Position numbers and translations under genes: made by a program. Positions 8,496 to 17,788 of a DNA stretch of 64,000 bases are shown here, one piece after another; positions within the stretch are counted from its first letter, which is position 1, and every line of letters starts with the position of its first letter. The stretch comes from Stenomitos frigidus ULC18. Its GTDB lineage: Bacteria; Cyanobacteriota; Cyanobacteriia; Leptolyngbyales; Leptolyngbyaceae. The stretch covers positions 1 through 64,000 of the forward strand of contig NZ_PVWK01000063.1 in assembly GCF_003003795.1 (NCBI RefSeq), read 5' to 3'. The notes beneath the pieces are model-generated. The model was not told where the DNA came from. It saw nothing but the letters and a program-made list of their open reading frames with translations, and did no database searches.

Positions 8496-9308
8496 ATGCT
8501 CGACTCACACTCATTAGCTGAATACTCTTCACAGGTGTTGAATGCTTCTGGCAACACCGAATTAGAGCAGCGCCTGGGTTTATATCGTGTCTTTTTGAAG
8601 CTCTATGAACATCATCGGAGCCTGCTGGATGAAATCCTGGATCTAGAAAACACTGGGATGAAAGCACGCAAGCAAGTGGCTTTACAGTATGTACAAGGAG
8701 TTGTACAAGATCAGCAGGTGCATGTAATGACAAACCTGCTTAGTGGCAAAACGCGATCGGTGCTGCAGCCTCAGGGCATTTGGGTCATTGGCCGCGATCG
8801 CAAAATGGCGCTACCGATTCAAGATAAGCGTCTATCTCGCCGTCATGCCGCTATTCAGTACATCCAGGATCAAGGCTTTTACCTGATTGATTTTAATAGC
8901 ACCAACGGTTCCTTCGTCAACAGCGAACCAGTGCGACACTGTGTCTTGCTCAAAGATGGTGATCAAATTCGGTTGGGGAGTCTGGTGTTTATTTTCTTTA
9001 TCAGCCACACTCCCAAAACGGCTGAAGCGTTGCCAGACGATCTCATCAACCAGGTCACTACTGCTCGCCGGGCGTACGAGTCTGGAACCGACGATTCGAC
9101 GATCACGGATTCGGGTGTGCCGTTATCCACAACAGACTGGGACACACCATTGTCGGCTGATGCGAAAGATACCTCTATGTTTTTGAGACCACCTCTGCCT
9201 GGTAGTGACCTACCACCAGAGCAAGCATCTTACCCGATCAGCATGAGACAACAATCGGAGATCTTAGATCGCTTTATGAAGCGAGATACACCTGGTAACC
9301 ATAACTGA
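8496..9308 (+). CDS. FHA-domain protein
   Basis: Start placed at ATG 8496, with GGGA a few bases upstream; a TTG four codons earlier is the alternative. The 270-residue product has a helical N-terminus (residues ~10-75) and then an FHA domain with its diagnostic residues: VIGRDR, LSRRHAAI and STNGSFVN (about residues 75-165). The C-terminal ~95 residues are Ser/Thr/Asp-rich and probably flexible. FHA domains bind phosphothreonine, so this is likely an adaptor in Ser/Thr-kinase signalling. A second FHA protein, fused to a cyclase, is encoded at 15796-16830. Confidence 0.88.
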   Translation: MLDSHSLAEYSSQVLNASGNTELEQRLGLYRVFLKLYEHHRSLLDEILDLENTGMKARKQVALQYVQGVVQDQQVHVMTNLLSGKTRSVLQPQGIWVIGRDRKMALPIQDKRLSRRHAAIQYIQDQGFYLIDFNSTNGSFVNSEPVRHCVLLKDGDQIRLGSLVFIFFISHTPKTAEALPDDLINQVTTARRAYESGTDDSTITDSGVPLSTTDWDTPLSADAKDTSMFLRPPLPGSDLPPEQASYPISMRQQSEILDRFMKRDTPGNHN

Positions 9309-9410
9309 GAACGTCTCAACTAAGAAGTCTTCAAAATCTAAAAGTCCCGGCGGTAGGCAGACCCGATCGGAGTAAGCATCCCCCAAGCCCTACAGCGATC
9401 GTGTTTTGTG

Positions 9411-9436
9411 AAAAAGCACCGAAGGGGTGGGGGTGC
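9411..9436 (-). terminator. Rho-independent terminator of recA
   Basis: On the minus strand, GCACC and GGTGC enclose a C-rich loop and are followed directly by TTTTT. It lies about 75 nt after the recA stop codon, as expected for an intrinsic terminator. Confidence 0.7.
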
Positions 9437-9509
9437 TCGTTACCTCATGCTTTACAGGCAGAGCCATCGCGCTCATGCCCAACGGTTACACCCTTTTCTC
9501 ACGGGCAGT

Positions 9510-10589
9510 TTAATCCTCTTCTTCAAGCGAGTCATCCTCGTCATCGTCTGCGTCGATCGGAGCCACAGAGTTTGCCGAGACAACCGCACCAATCTCTAGC
9601 TTATGTCGCACCTCTTGCTCAATTTTCTGGGCGACATCGGGCTTCTCTTCCATATATTTGATGGCATTGTCACGTCCCTGGCTAATATTCTCGCCACCAT
9701 AGCTGTACCAGGCTCCTTTGCGAACAAGCACACCCGTTTCTTCTGCCAGGTCAACTAAACAGCCCAGTGTTGAGATGCCCTTGCCAAAAATAACGTCAAA
9801 TTCAGCAATGCGGAACGGGGGCGCAACTTTGTTCTTGGCAACCTTGACTTTGACTCGAATGCCGAACTCTTCGGTGCCTTTCTTCAGCGTTTGAATCCGG
9901 CGCGTATCTAACCGTACAGAGGCATAAAATTTAAGTGCCTGACCACCTGTTGTAGTTTCAGGACTGCCGTAGGTCACACCAATTTTTTGTCGCAGCTGGT
10001 TAATGAAGATGACCGTACAGCCAGACTTGCCCATATTCCCAGCAATTTTTCGCAAGGCTTGGCTCATGAGGCGGGCCTGCAAGCCGACATGAGAGTCGCC
10101 CATCTCCCCTTCAATTTCAGCGCGGGGTACGAGGGCGGCAACGGAGTCAATGACAATGACCTCGATCGCGGACGATCGCACCAGTTGATCAACAATTTCA
10201 AGCGCCGCTTCACCGGTATCAGGCTGAGAGATCAAGAGATTATCGATGTCTACACCCAACGCTTTGGCGTAAACGGGATCGAGAGCATGCTCCGCGTCAA
10301 CGAATGCAGCGATACCACCCGCTTTCTGCACTTCCGCTAAGGCATGTAGCGCCAGTGTGGTTTTACTTGAGCTTTCAGGTCCATAGATTTCAATGACGCG
10401 CCCTTTAGGAAGACCACCACCGAGCGCCAGGTCTAGAGTCAATGCCCCAGTAGAAATCGTTTCGACCCGCATCCGGGTAGCATCGCCTAAGCGCATGATG
10501 CTACCTTTGCCAAAGTTACGCTCAATCTGAGTCAGAACGAGATTTAAGGCTTTGTTTTTGTCAGAATTGTCAGTTGTTTTAGCAGCCAT
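9510..10589 (-). CDS. recA: RecA recombinase
   Basis: A 359-residue RecA that catalyses ATP-dependent strand exchange and promotes LexA/UmuD-type autocleavage. Visible motifs are the Walker A loop [11 protein letters not shown], the Walker B strand [30 protein letters not shown] and the loop-2 region [12 protein letters not shown]. The tail is strongly acidic ([14 protein letters not shown]), normal for RecA. A GAGG ribosome-binding site lies about 6 nt before the start. It is divergent from xseA across 443 bp. No confident LexA box was found upstream. Confidence 0.98.
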   Translation of the reverse strand: MAAKTTDNSDKNKALNLVLTQIERNFGKGSIMRLGDATRMRVETISTGALTLDLALGGGLPKGRVIEIYGPESSSKTTLALHALAEVQKAGGIAAFVDAEHALDPVYAKALGVDIDNLLISQPDTGEAALEIVDQLVRSSAIEVIVIDSVAALVPRAEIEGEMGDSHVGLQARLMSQALRKIAGNMGKSGCTVIFINQLRQKIGVTYGSPETTTGGQALKFYASVRLDTRRIQTLKKGTEEFGIRVKVKVAKNKVAPPFRIAEFDVIFGKGISTLGCLVDLAEETGVLVRKGAWYSYGGENISQGRDNAIKYMEEKPDVAQKIEQEVRHKLEIGAVVSANSVAPIDADDDEDDSLEEED

Positions 10590-11032
10590 GAGCGCCTCAA
10601 TGCGGAAGGTTCAGTAGGTAGGTAGACAGGAGAATTGAAACTTTAAACGACAGCAGATTAGACCACTTGGACTTTGAGTATGAGGTTCATCAGGGTTTCA
10701 GAGCCGTTCATGCATCTAAAGTTCATAGTCGTTAGCCAGAGTGAGATCAAGCGTTAGAGGCATTCTATGCTAAGCAGTTCCCCAGGAACTGCTCACGCGA
10801 TCGCGGGTCTAGATCCATCAGCAAAAAGCTTCACGCTTCAGTTATTTAGTCATCCAATGAAATGTACTAACGTATGCGATGAAGTCTAGTTAATCTAGAG
10901 AGGGTCGAGCGTCATGACGCTACCCTTAGTTGTCACCCGTTACAACGCCTCCATGACCTCAAAAAGTGATCCAAGAAACATCGCTGCCAGAATCTTTTTG
11001 GTGACACTAGTGACTCTTCCAGGTTACATACA
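10590..11032. other. Divergent recA-xseA intergenic region
   Basis: The region contains promoters for both genes. The clearest structure is a perfect hairpin AGCAGTTCC (10773-10781) / GGAACTGCT (10785-10793) with a 3-nt loop. I looked for the cyanobacterial LexA motif (AGTAC-N-GTACT type) and saw only half-site-like GTACT near 10864, which is not convincing. Confidence 0.5.
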
Positions 11033-12280
11033 ATGACCTCCTATCTTCCTCATTTGTTGGTTCCGGATACGGCGCTATCGGTAGCAGGGCTAACGGGTTA
11101 CATCCAGGCTCTGTTAGAGCAAGACAATCACCTGAGCCAGGTCTGGGTTACAGGGGAAGTATCCAGCGCCACTCGCTATCGCAGCGGGTTGTTCTTTACG
11201 CTACAAGACCCTGATGCTAAAGCAGCGATCAGTTGTGTTGTGTGGAACAGCCAATTGGAGAGGCTGACCACTTTACCCGCTCAGGGAGAGCAATTAATTA
11301 TTCTGGGGCGCATCCACGTACATCCTCAGCGGGGTCAGTATCAGCTGATTGTATGGCAGGCTTTACCAGCGGGCGAGGGTCTGCGGGCACTACGTTATCG
11401 CCAATTACGCCATCGCCTGGAAGCAGAGGGCTTGTTTGACCCCGCACGCAAGCGCTCATTGCCGATCCATCCCCAAACGTTGGCTGTTGTCACATCACCG
11501 CAGGCAGCCGCATGGGGTGATATTCAGCGAACGTTGCGACGACGGTATCCGGGTTTGCATGTATTGTTTTCTCCAGCGCTAGTACAGGGTGATCAGGCTC
11601 CAGCCTCAATTGTGCACGCCATTCAGCGAGTTGAACTAGATAATAGAGCGGATGTACTAATTCTATCACGAGGTGGCGGTGCGATCGAAGATATGGCGTG
11701 CTTTAATGACGAGCGCGTGGTACGTGCGATCGCAGATTGTTCGATTCCAGTCATTGCTGGCATCGGTCACCAGCGGGATGAAACCCTAGCAGACCTTGCC
11801 GCTGATGTCTGTGCGCATACGCCGACCGCTGCAGCCGAGCAAGCCGTGCCTCAACTAGCCATGCTGCAGACAGAGCATCAAGAGAGGGTGCTGGCGCTCA
11901 AAACTGCCATTTACGACTGCTTGGGGGCAGCGCAGCAACAGCAGCAAGCTTTGAGCGATCGGCTCCATAAGCTGCGGCTCGATCGTAAGCTCCAGCAAGA
12001 ACGGCAAAAACTCCACTGGATGCGCCAACGACTGATTCAAGGCAGTGCGCTGCAAACTCAGCAAGCAACGTCTTACTGCCAATCACTCCAGCAAAAGCTG
12101 GCAACACTTGATCCTGAAGCGGTGCTGAAACGGGGCTATGCTGTAGCACGGCACGCAAACGGGACGATCGTCCGTACGGCCCAAGCGGTAACACCAGAAG
12201 AGACGCTGACGATTCAGCTTGGTCAAGGACAGCTAACGGTTAAAGTAACAGCCGTACTGCCACGATCGCTTAACGTTTAA
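11033..12280 (+). CDS. xseA: Exodeoxyribonuclease VII large subunit
   Basis: A 415-residue XseA. The N-terminal OB-fold region runs from LSVAGLTGYIQALLEQD to LRALRYRQLRHRLEAEG. The catalytic domain has the conserved blocks AVVTSPQAAAWGDIQ, ILSRGGGAIEDMACFNDE, IPVIAGIGHQRDETLADL and ADVCAHTPTAAAE. The long C-terminal coiled coil (residues ~275-370) binds the small subunits, and LDPEAVLKRGYAV is the conserved C-terminal motif. It degrades single-stranded DNA in repair. xseB follows 85 bp downstream. Confidence 0.97.
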   Translation: MTSYLPHLLVPDTALSVAGLTGYIQALLEQDNHLSQVWVTGEVSSATRYRSGLFFTLQDPDAKAAISCVVWNSQLERLTTLPAQGEQLIILGRIHVHPQRGQYQLIVWQALPAGEGLRALRYRQLRHRLEAEGLFDPARKRSLPIHPQTLAVVTSPQAAAWGDIQRTLRRRYPGLHVLFSPALVQGDQAPASIVHAIQRVELDNRADVLILSRGGGAIEDMACFNDERVVRAIADCSIPVIAGIGHQRDETLADLAADVCAHTPTAAAEQAVPQLAMLQTEHQERVLALKTAIYDCLGAAQQQQQALSDRLHKLRLDRKLQQERQKLHWMRQRLIQGSALQTQQATSYCQSLQQKLATLDPEAVLKRGYAVARHANGTIVRTAQAVTPEETLTIQLGQGQLTVKVTAVLPRSLNV

Positions 12281-12365
12281 GTCGTTAAGTTTAAGCCGTC
12301 AAAAGTTTGAGAAAAAGGTTCAAGTATAAATATACTAGCGATGGAGACCCTGCCATTCATTTGTC

Positions 12366-12647
12366 GTGAGCATTCCTAAAGACACTCCCGAATCCCCGTC
12401 CAGTCGAAGCGATCTTGATCGTAGAACGATGACAGACTTGCCAGAACAGGGTTGGAGCTACGAAGAAACTGTGCAACAGGTAGAAGCGATTATGTCGCGT
12501 ATTGAGTCAGGAGAGTTGGAACTGGCGGATGTCTTTGACCAGTTCGCTGCTGCTGTGAGCTATTTACGCCAGTGTGACCTGTTTCTGACCCAACGTCAGC
12601 AGCAAATGGATTTGCTGATCGAAACGTTAACCGATGACCTGGAGTAG
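12366..12647 (+). CDS. xseB: Exodeoxyribonuclease VII small subunit
   Basis: Given from GTG at 12366 (93 residues); the conserved part begins near ATG 12429, which would give a more typical 72 residues. Neither start has a strong ribosome-binding site. The core [42 protein letters not shown] and [12 protein letters not shown] is the XseB helical hairpin. It binds XseA in several copies to form active exonuclease VII. It forms an operon with xseA. Confidence 0.9.
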   Translation: MSIPKDTPESPSSRSDLDRRTMTDLPEQGWSYEETVQQVEAIMSRIESGELELADVFDQFAAAVSYLRQCDLFLTQRQQQMDLLIETLTDDLE

Positions 12648-12744
12648 GTCGTTTACAGGGAATGTCTCTACAGAATGCGATCGACCGCATGAGAGCATCA
12701 CCCAGTTTTAGCGGCTAGGTTTTAGCGGCTAGAAGTTGTTTACA

Positions 12745-12893
12745 GCCGTTTGCAAATGGGTCAGCCCCCGTGCGTAAAGCCTCGCGGCATACAAGAAACG
12801 CGGAGCGAGTGCTTTGCACTTACATCCTGCTCGCAGGCGTGAGCGAGACGCTCATACTCAGTTGATGTGGCTTATTCAAACGATGCTGTAAGA
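12745..12893. repeat. Dispersed hairpin repeat, copy B
   Basis: Shares CGTTTGCAAA, GTCAGCC, the core GCTCGCAGGCGTGAGCGAGA, and the end ACTCAGTTGATGTG then TTATTCAAACGA with the copy at 3375-3480. It carries about 45 extra bases (around 12770-12815). Just upstream, GTTTTAGCGGCTAG is duplicated in tandem (about 12705-12732). Confidence 0.8.
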
Positions 12894-12911
12894 AGCAATG
12901 GCAATACGGCG

Positions 12912-14684
12912 TTATTCTGGCTGCTTTACAACAGGCGCTTTGCTCCAACGGGTGCCGTTTAGAGCCGTTTCATCATTCTTACAAACGAGGGTATGCGCTT
13001 CCCAAGCCGTTTCTGTGTCAGGGTAATCAACCCGATAGTGACCGCCACGACTTTCAGTGCGGAAGTGTGCGCTCTGGAGAATGAGCCATGCAACATCAAG
13101 CAAATTGCGAGTTTCTGCCCAGACTCTTAGCTGTGCGTCGATCGAAACCTCACCTAAAGCAACGTCTTGTGCGGGCTCAAGGTGCTGCAACCGTTGGGTA
13201 ATCGCAAGATCAGAAAACTCTTGCTGCCAACGTTGGATTTGCGCGATCGCCGTTGCCATCATGATCCCATCGCGACAAATGCCTGCACTCTGCCATACCA
13301 GACGGGGAAGCTCTTGCCGTAAGGCTTGAATTTTCATCAGATCGCTTTCCAAAAGGTCGGCGATCGATGCATTCAGAGGGTAGCGTTCAGATGCCTTCGC
13401 CGCGTCCGCATCTGTCGCTCCAGTAACAGGCTGCCTAATGTTGGTTGCCTCTAATTCTAAGTGAGCGAACTGTGCCCCAAACACCAAACACTCCAGCAGC
13501 GAATTACTGGCTAGTCGATTGGCCCCATGAACCCCCGTGCTGGCTGTTTCACCCACTGCATAGAGACCGGGAATCGACGTTTGGTTGACCAAATCTGTCG
13601 CAATGCCTCCCATCCAATAATGGGCAGCAGGCGCAACAGGAATGGGCTCGTGAAAGACATCAATGCCCCACCGTTGGCAAACCTGAATGATGTTAGGAAA
13701 GCGATGCTGAATGGTTTCGGGTGCGATCGGTCGTAAATCTAGCCAGACATGCGCTGCTGCTGGGTCCGCATGTGTTTTTTGCAGGTAGCTGAAGATGGCA
13801 CGACTGACGACATCTCTAGGAGCTAGTTCGCCTGCTGGATGGTAGTCAAAGGCAAACCGTCGTCCGTTGTGGTCGATCAAATGAGCACCCTCGCCCCGCA
13901 CCGCTTCGCTGATCAAAAAACGGGGTGCGCCAGGCTGCGTTAAGGCCGTCGGGTGAAACTGGACAAATTCCAGGTCGCGCAACATGGCTCCAGCACGATG
14001 GGCGATCGCCACACCATCCCCTGTACTCAACTCAGGATTGGTTGTTTGGGCAAAGACTTGACCACCGCCACCCGTTGCTAGAATCACAGCAGCCGACCGG
14101 AGCCAACGCACGTGCCCTTCGTAAAGCAGACAAATGCCCTGGCAACGTCGTGTAGCCTGATCTAGCCAAACATCAAGCGTTAGCGCCTGTGAAAAGACAT
14201 GGATGTGCTTGCGACTAAGCACCTGTGCTGTCAGCGTACTCACCACTTGCCGACCCGTTGTATCAGCCGCATGTAACACTCGTCGTCGAGAATGAGCCGC
14301 CTCCAGAGTCAGCGCCAGTTCGCCGTTGTGGCGATCGAACGAAACCCCCATTGCGACTAGCGACTGAATGCACTGCGGTGCCTGCTCTACAAGGAACTTA
14401 ACTGCGTCATAGTCACACAACCCAACTCCGGCTTGTAAGGTATCGGCTAAATGCAGTGCCGGAGAATCGCCTGGATCAACCACCGCTGCAATGCCACCCT
14501 GTGCCCAGTCGCTAGCAGACAGCGAGAGGGTGTCTTTAGTCAGCAGCCCGATGCGGTAATGGCTAGGAAGGCAGAGTGCAGTATAAAGCCCAGCCGCACC
14601 TGCCCCCACGATGAGAACATCAAACTGAGGTAATTCAGGCGCAGAAGGCGATCGCAAAACGGACGATTGCAAAGATGCTACCAA
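12912..14684 (-). CDS. nadB: L-aspartate oxidase
   Basis: A 590-residue FAD enzyme that oxidises L-aspartate to iminoaspartate, the first step of de novo NAD synthesis. The Rossmann motif is DVLIVGAGAAGLYTAL (residues ~23-38). SDWAQGGIAAV, LATGGGGQVFAQTTNPELSTGDG, LEFVQFHPTAL, RGEGAHL and GLYAVGETASTGVHGANRLASNS are the conserved succinate-dehydrogenase/NadB flavoprotein blocks. The C-terminal helical domain (residues ~440-560) is complete. It is slightly longer than average at both ends. Confidence 0.95.
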   Translation of the reverse strand: MVASLQSSVLRSPSAPELPQFDVLIVGAGAAGLYTALCLPSHYRIGLLTKDTLSLSASDWAQGGIAAVVDPGDSPALHLADTLQAGVGLCDYDAVKFLVEQAPQCIQSLVAMGVSFDRHNGELALTLEAAHSRRRVLHAADTTGRQVVSTLTAQVLSRKHIHVFSQALTLDVWLDQATRRCQGICLLYEGHVRWLRSAAVILATGGGGQVFAQTTNPELSTGDGVAIAHRAGAMLRDLEFVQFHPTALTQPGAPRFLISEAVRGEGAHLIDHNGRRFAFDYHPAGELAPRDVVSRAIFSYLQKTHADPAAAHVWLDLRPIAPETIQHRFPNIIQVCQRWGIDVFHEPIPVAPAAHYWMGGIATDLVNQTSIPGLYAVGETASTGVHGANRLASNSLLECLVFGAQFAHLELEATNIRQPVTGATDADAAKASERYPLNASIADLLESDLMKIQALRQELPRLVWQSAGICRDGIMMATAIAQIQRWQQEFSDLAITQRLQHLEPAQDVALGEVSIDAQLRVWAETRNLLDVAWLILQSAHFRTESRGGHYRVDYPDTETAWEAHTLVCKNDETALNGTRWSKAPVVKQPE

Positions 14685-15062
14685 TTTAAATTTTGGGATG
14701 TTCGCTCAAAAAGGCACTGCCCTTCAGGACATAACGCTATTCTCAAGCATTCGCGATCAGATTGAAACCCATTCGCTTATACAGCTAGTCGCTGGAACAA
14801 AGATGGCCCGTTCCAGACTGACGGCTGCTTGCGGCTGTCGTTCGATGCTAGTTCTAGTCTAGCCGTCTGCCTGTTTAAAGTTGGCGGACGACTAGATGGC
14901 CTCAGGATGATCGTTTGCGGGTTTTCAATCCTCAAAAAACTACTGACAGAACCGTAGCAACGAGTCAAGCATGGGCTAAAGACGAAAATTGCTCTCTGAC
15001 TGTTTACCAGCCATTGAGCAATTTGGTTGAATGATTGAACCAGCGGGGATGAAATTCGATCG
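14685..15062. other. nadB-psbU intergenic region
   Basis: No gene was recognised. An imperfect inverted repeat (TCTAGCCGTCTGCC at 14858-14871 against GGCGGACGACTAGA at 14883-14896, 12 of 14 pairs) lies between the psbU stop codon and the nadB start. It could end the psbU transcript, which runs toward nadB. Confidence 0.45.
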
Positions 15063-15515
15063 TTAGCGGTAAATACCGTTGTTGATCCGATCCGCTCCCT
15101 CTACCAAGGCTTCTTCAACATCAGTGGCAGTGAAATTATCCAGATTTGCCTTCAGCACGTCCTTCTGCGCCTCCGTCAACCCTGCGATCTTCAAAACATC
15201 CTCAACTGAATCGTAGGGTGCATTTTTGACAATGAGCCCCGCAAGCGTGGGATATAAACCTGGATACTGCCTGAATGAACGCACGTTGGTGTTATTCAGA
15301 TCAAGCTTTTTACCGTATTCAGAACTGAGCTTTTCGCCCACAGCATCGCGAATCGCTTCAGCTGCAAGCAATGTTGGAGCAAAGGCCACTCGATTCAACT
15401 GATACCCTGCCACATTGCCTAAATTTACCGCTAGCGCCCTTTGTGGCATCCCCAGCGAGCCAAGACAACCAACCAATACGCAAAGAACCATTAACACACG
15501 AACCAAGCGTTTCAT
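15063..15515 (-). CDS. psbU: Photosystem II 12-kDa extrinsic protein PsbU
   Basis: Start set at ATG 15515 because GGGAGGAATAG sits just upstream and the protein then begins with a normal signal peptide ([19 protein letters not shown], cut near PQRALA-VNL). An upstream in-frame extension of 15 residues lacks this support. The mature domain ([40 protein letters not shown], then [17 protein letters not shown]) is a helix-hairpin-helix fold typical of PsbU. It binds the lumenal side of PSII and stabilises the oxygen-evolving cluster with PsbO and PsbV. Confidence 0.96.
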   Translation of the reverse strand: MKRLVRVLMVLCVLVGCLGSLGMPQRALAVNLGNVAGYQLNRVAFAPTLLAAEAIRDAVGEKLSSEYGKKLDLNNTNVRSFRQYPGLYPTLAGLIVKNAPYDSVEDVLKIAGLTEAQKDVLKANLDNFTATDVEEALVEGADRINNGIYR

Positions 15516-15671
15516 GAATCTATTCCTCCCTTCCTGTCGCATGAAAACCATACACAGCATTTATTCAGAGACTATCATTTTCTGGTCATCATCTCTCACT
15601 ATGGCTCGTCTGCCTAGAGTGTCTAGGTGAAAATCTTTACACTTCGCTCAGCAAGGCGCGTGAAGGATAGC

Positions 15672-15752
15672 GTGGGTCAAAGGTTTGGGGAGCGTAGCCA
15701 CAAGAGACCGTTTGCAGTGCCCTTTGTATCGGTCGGCTACGGATTGACCCAC
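15672..15752. repeat. Nested inverted-repeat element
   Basis: Three stems nest around one centre: GTGGGTCAA (15672-15680) with TTGACCCAC (15744-15752), GTAGCC (15694-15699) with GGCTAC (15735-15740), and GACCG (15706-15710) with CGGTC (15730-15734). It lies between psbU and the cyclase gene, 44 bp past the cyclase stop. It could be the cyclase terminator, a structured RNA, or a REP/MITE-like element. Confidence 0.65.
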
Positions 15753-15795
15753 TGCTGACTAACGCTACGATCGACTGCTGATGAACGGATGAGTA

Positions 15796-16830
15796 CTACT
15801 CTCTGCTCTTCATCTGCAGGAACGTTTCTAAGTCGGGAAACGAGCAGGCATGAGCCACAGTCGGCATGTCATAGCCCTTGAGATGAACCGTATAGTTTCT
15901 GAACAAATCGATCGACGTAATCTCCATGTTGGTCAGATGCTGATAAGTTGTTTCACCAACAGCAATATCCAGACCAATCTGCTTAGTGGATGTTTCCAGT
16001 CGAAAAGCAGCATTCACCGTATCACCTAAGGCAGTATAGTCGGGCCGATCGCCACTGCCCGTGTTACCGACCATGGCGTAGCCTGTGTTGATGCCAGCAC
16101 CAATGCGCAGTGGAAATGGTAAGGGATAAAGGTTATACAGATCGCTGGTCATCTTGTGTAGAGCATTCAGGGCACGAAAAATGCGGAGCATTTCATCGTC
16201 ATTTACACCCTGTGGGCCGTGAATCCAAATTGCCATCACAGCGTCGCCGATATACTTATCAACCCAGCTGCCATATTCGCGAATGATATCGCCTGCGTGC
16301 CGAAACCAGGTGCCGATCACCTCTGACAACACCTTCTCGTCTAATTGGCGTGTCAACACGGTAAAGTCTCGAATATCGACAACCAACACTGATATCAAGC
16401 GACGCACGTGCAGCGTCGCGGTCGCCGTAAATTCTTTTGAATCTGAACCCGCTGCAGAATCAGCAGGAGGGTTGAGTGTCGGGCAGTAGAAGTCAAGATC
16501 GGTCTGACCAAAGGTGAGCCGATCGCCATTATGCAGCGTGACGGGAATGCTCACTCGACGACCATTCACAAAGGAACCGTTTCGACTGCCCAAGTCAATC
16601 AAATAGAATTCGCCTGTCTCCATGCACTGCAACATCGCGTGATTACGCGAAATCCAGCGATCGGGCAACACAAAATTGTTATCTTCACTACGCCCAATGG
16701 TCCAACAGTTACTACCCGCAAGCGGCAACCGCCGACTACCAGAGTCAGTTCGGAGAACTAGATGGGGAGTGGGTTGCAAAGTCACCACAGGCTGAGACAA
16801 ATAATCCTTTCCTATGATGCATCCTGACAT
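15796..16830 (-). CDS. FHA-domain class III adenylate/guanylate cyclase
   Basis: A 344-residue protein. Residues ~25-110 form an FHA domain (WTIGRSEDNN, WISRNHAM, SRNGSFVNG). Residues ~145-320 form a class III cyclase domain. Both metal aspartates (VVDIRDFT and GDAVMAIW), the YTALGDTVN substrate region and the transition-state Asn/Arg (NAAFRLE) are present, so it should be active. It probably makes cAMP in response to a phosphothreonine partner; ATP versus GTP preference is not certain. There is no transmembrane segment, so it is likely cytosolic. Confidence 0.93.
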   Translation of the reverse strand: MSGCIIGKDYLSQPVVTLQPTPHLVLRTDSGSRRLPLAGSNCWTIGRSEDNNFVLPDRWISRNHAMLQCMETGEFYLIDLGSRNGSFVNGRRVSIPVTLHNGDRLTFGQTDLDFYCPTLNPPADSAAGSDSKEFTATATLHVRRLISVLVVDIRDFTVLTRQLDEKVLSEVIGTWFRHAGDIIREYGSWVDKYIGDAVMAIWIHGPQGVNDDEMLRIFRALNALHKMTSDLYNLYPLPFPLRIGAGINTGYAMVGNTGSGDRPDYTALGDTVNAAFRLETSTKQIGLDIAVGETTYQHLTNMEITSIDLFRNYTVHLKGYDMPTVAHACSFPDLETFLQMKSRE

Positions 16831-16952
16831 ATCTCTCTATGACAGTGTAGTCTTCAGACAAAAATTCGTTCAAAAAAACTTTGAACTGAACAGTCTTCAA
16901 ACAGTTGGCTGAGAGAAAATGCTACGGAGCAAGTTGTATTCTAAAGCCTTAT

Positions 16953-17708
16953 TTAGGCAACGATCGCCGCTAACCAAAACAAGCCGTCTACCAAGATTGT
17001 ACTCAACACTGCGCCACTAAACCCCCACCAATGAAGCTGTCGTGAAAAGAGAGGCAAAACGCTCACGGTGAGAAGCAGGAGTGCTAATGAAATTGCCCAG
17101 CCAGCACCCCACGGCGTTTGGATCTGTGCAAGAGCGCTTTGGAAGATTGGCTGCACCGCATCACTCTCAACTTGCATGAGCTGACGCCAATAGGGAATTA
17201 AATCAACCAGATAAAAGTAAACATCCGTCACAACGGTTCCGAGAAGGGAGCCGAAGTAAAAGAAATTTCCCACCTTGCCGATGTTGCGGGAAACACCCCA
17301 GATGGCAAAGGGTAAGCCGATCGCCTCCACAGGCAGATGCAACAATGGCTCCCAACGCAGCCAGCCCCAATACACAGAGCCTGCAAGCCACGTCCACGTG
17401 AACCCGATGAGCAAATCACCCCAGCGCTGGGTAGCAGGACGCTTCAACAGTTTCAGCCCCAGAAGCAACCAACCCATCGTCAGTCCTAAACTAATCCAGG
17501 GGACAAGGCGTACTAAGGGTGCCTGCATGAAAACAGGCACTGAAACTAAAACGATCGAAGCCGCAAAAATCAACCAACGCTGTAACGTTTCAGACCGCCT
17601 GATTGGAGGATTTGATGGCGCTTCACTTGCTTCAGCGAGAGACTCGACTGGGTAGATCGCTGGCGGAGCGAGGCAGATAGGGTCGGTGCGAGATGTGGAG
17701 GAAACCAA
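16953..17708 (-). CDS. DUF3120 family membrane protein
   Basis: A 251-residue integral membrane protein with a soluble N-terminus of ~40 residues and about six hydrophobic segments (IFAASIVLVSVPVFM, ISLGLTMGWLLLGLKLL, LIGFTWTWLAGSVYWGWL, FFYFGSLLGTVVTDVYFYL, WAISLALLLLTVSVLPLF, FSGAVLSTILVDGLFWLA). It matches the cyanobacterial and chloroplast-lineage DUF3120 family, whose function is unknown. A CsoR/InrS-like palindrome lies 56 bp upstream (17764-17784), hinting at metal-responsive control. Confidence 0.85.
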   Translation of the reverse strand: MVSSTSRTDPICLAPPAIYPVESLAEASEAPSNPPIRRSETLQRWLIFAASIVLVSVPVFMQAPLVRLVPWISLGLTMGWLLLGLKLLKRPATQRWGDLLIGFTWTWLAGSVYWGWLRWEPLLHLPVEAIGLPFAIWGVSRNIGKVGNFFYFGSLLGTVVTDVYFYLVDLIPYWRQLMQVESDAVQPIFQSALAQIQTPWGAGWAISLALLLLTVSVLPLFSRQLHWWGFSGAVLSTILVDGLFWLAAIVA

Positions 17709-17763
17709 AGTCTTGCTTATCTTTCTTATTTAATTTACTTTACTTAACATAACACAGACTCGC

Positions 17764-17784
17764 ATATACCCCCCTGGGGGATAT
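17764..17784 (-). promoter_or_regulatory. CsoR/RcnR-type operator-like palindrome
   Basis: The sequence ATATACCCCCCTGGGGGATAT has a C-tract/G-tract core flanked by AT dyads, which is the form bound by CsoR, RcnR and InrS metal-sensing repressors. On the minus strand it falls between TTGAAT (17788-17783) and TATATG or TATGCG, possible -35 and -10 elements for the DUF3120 gene. The dyad is near-perfect with one mismatched pair. Regulator and metal are inferred. Confidence 0.5.
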
Positions 17785-17788
17785 TCAA

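Noticed and set aside
10855-10875. LexA box upstream of recA
   Set aside because: Only a GTACT half-site is visible; the second half does not match the cyanobacterial consensus.
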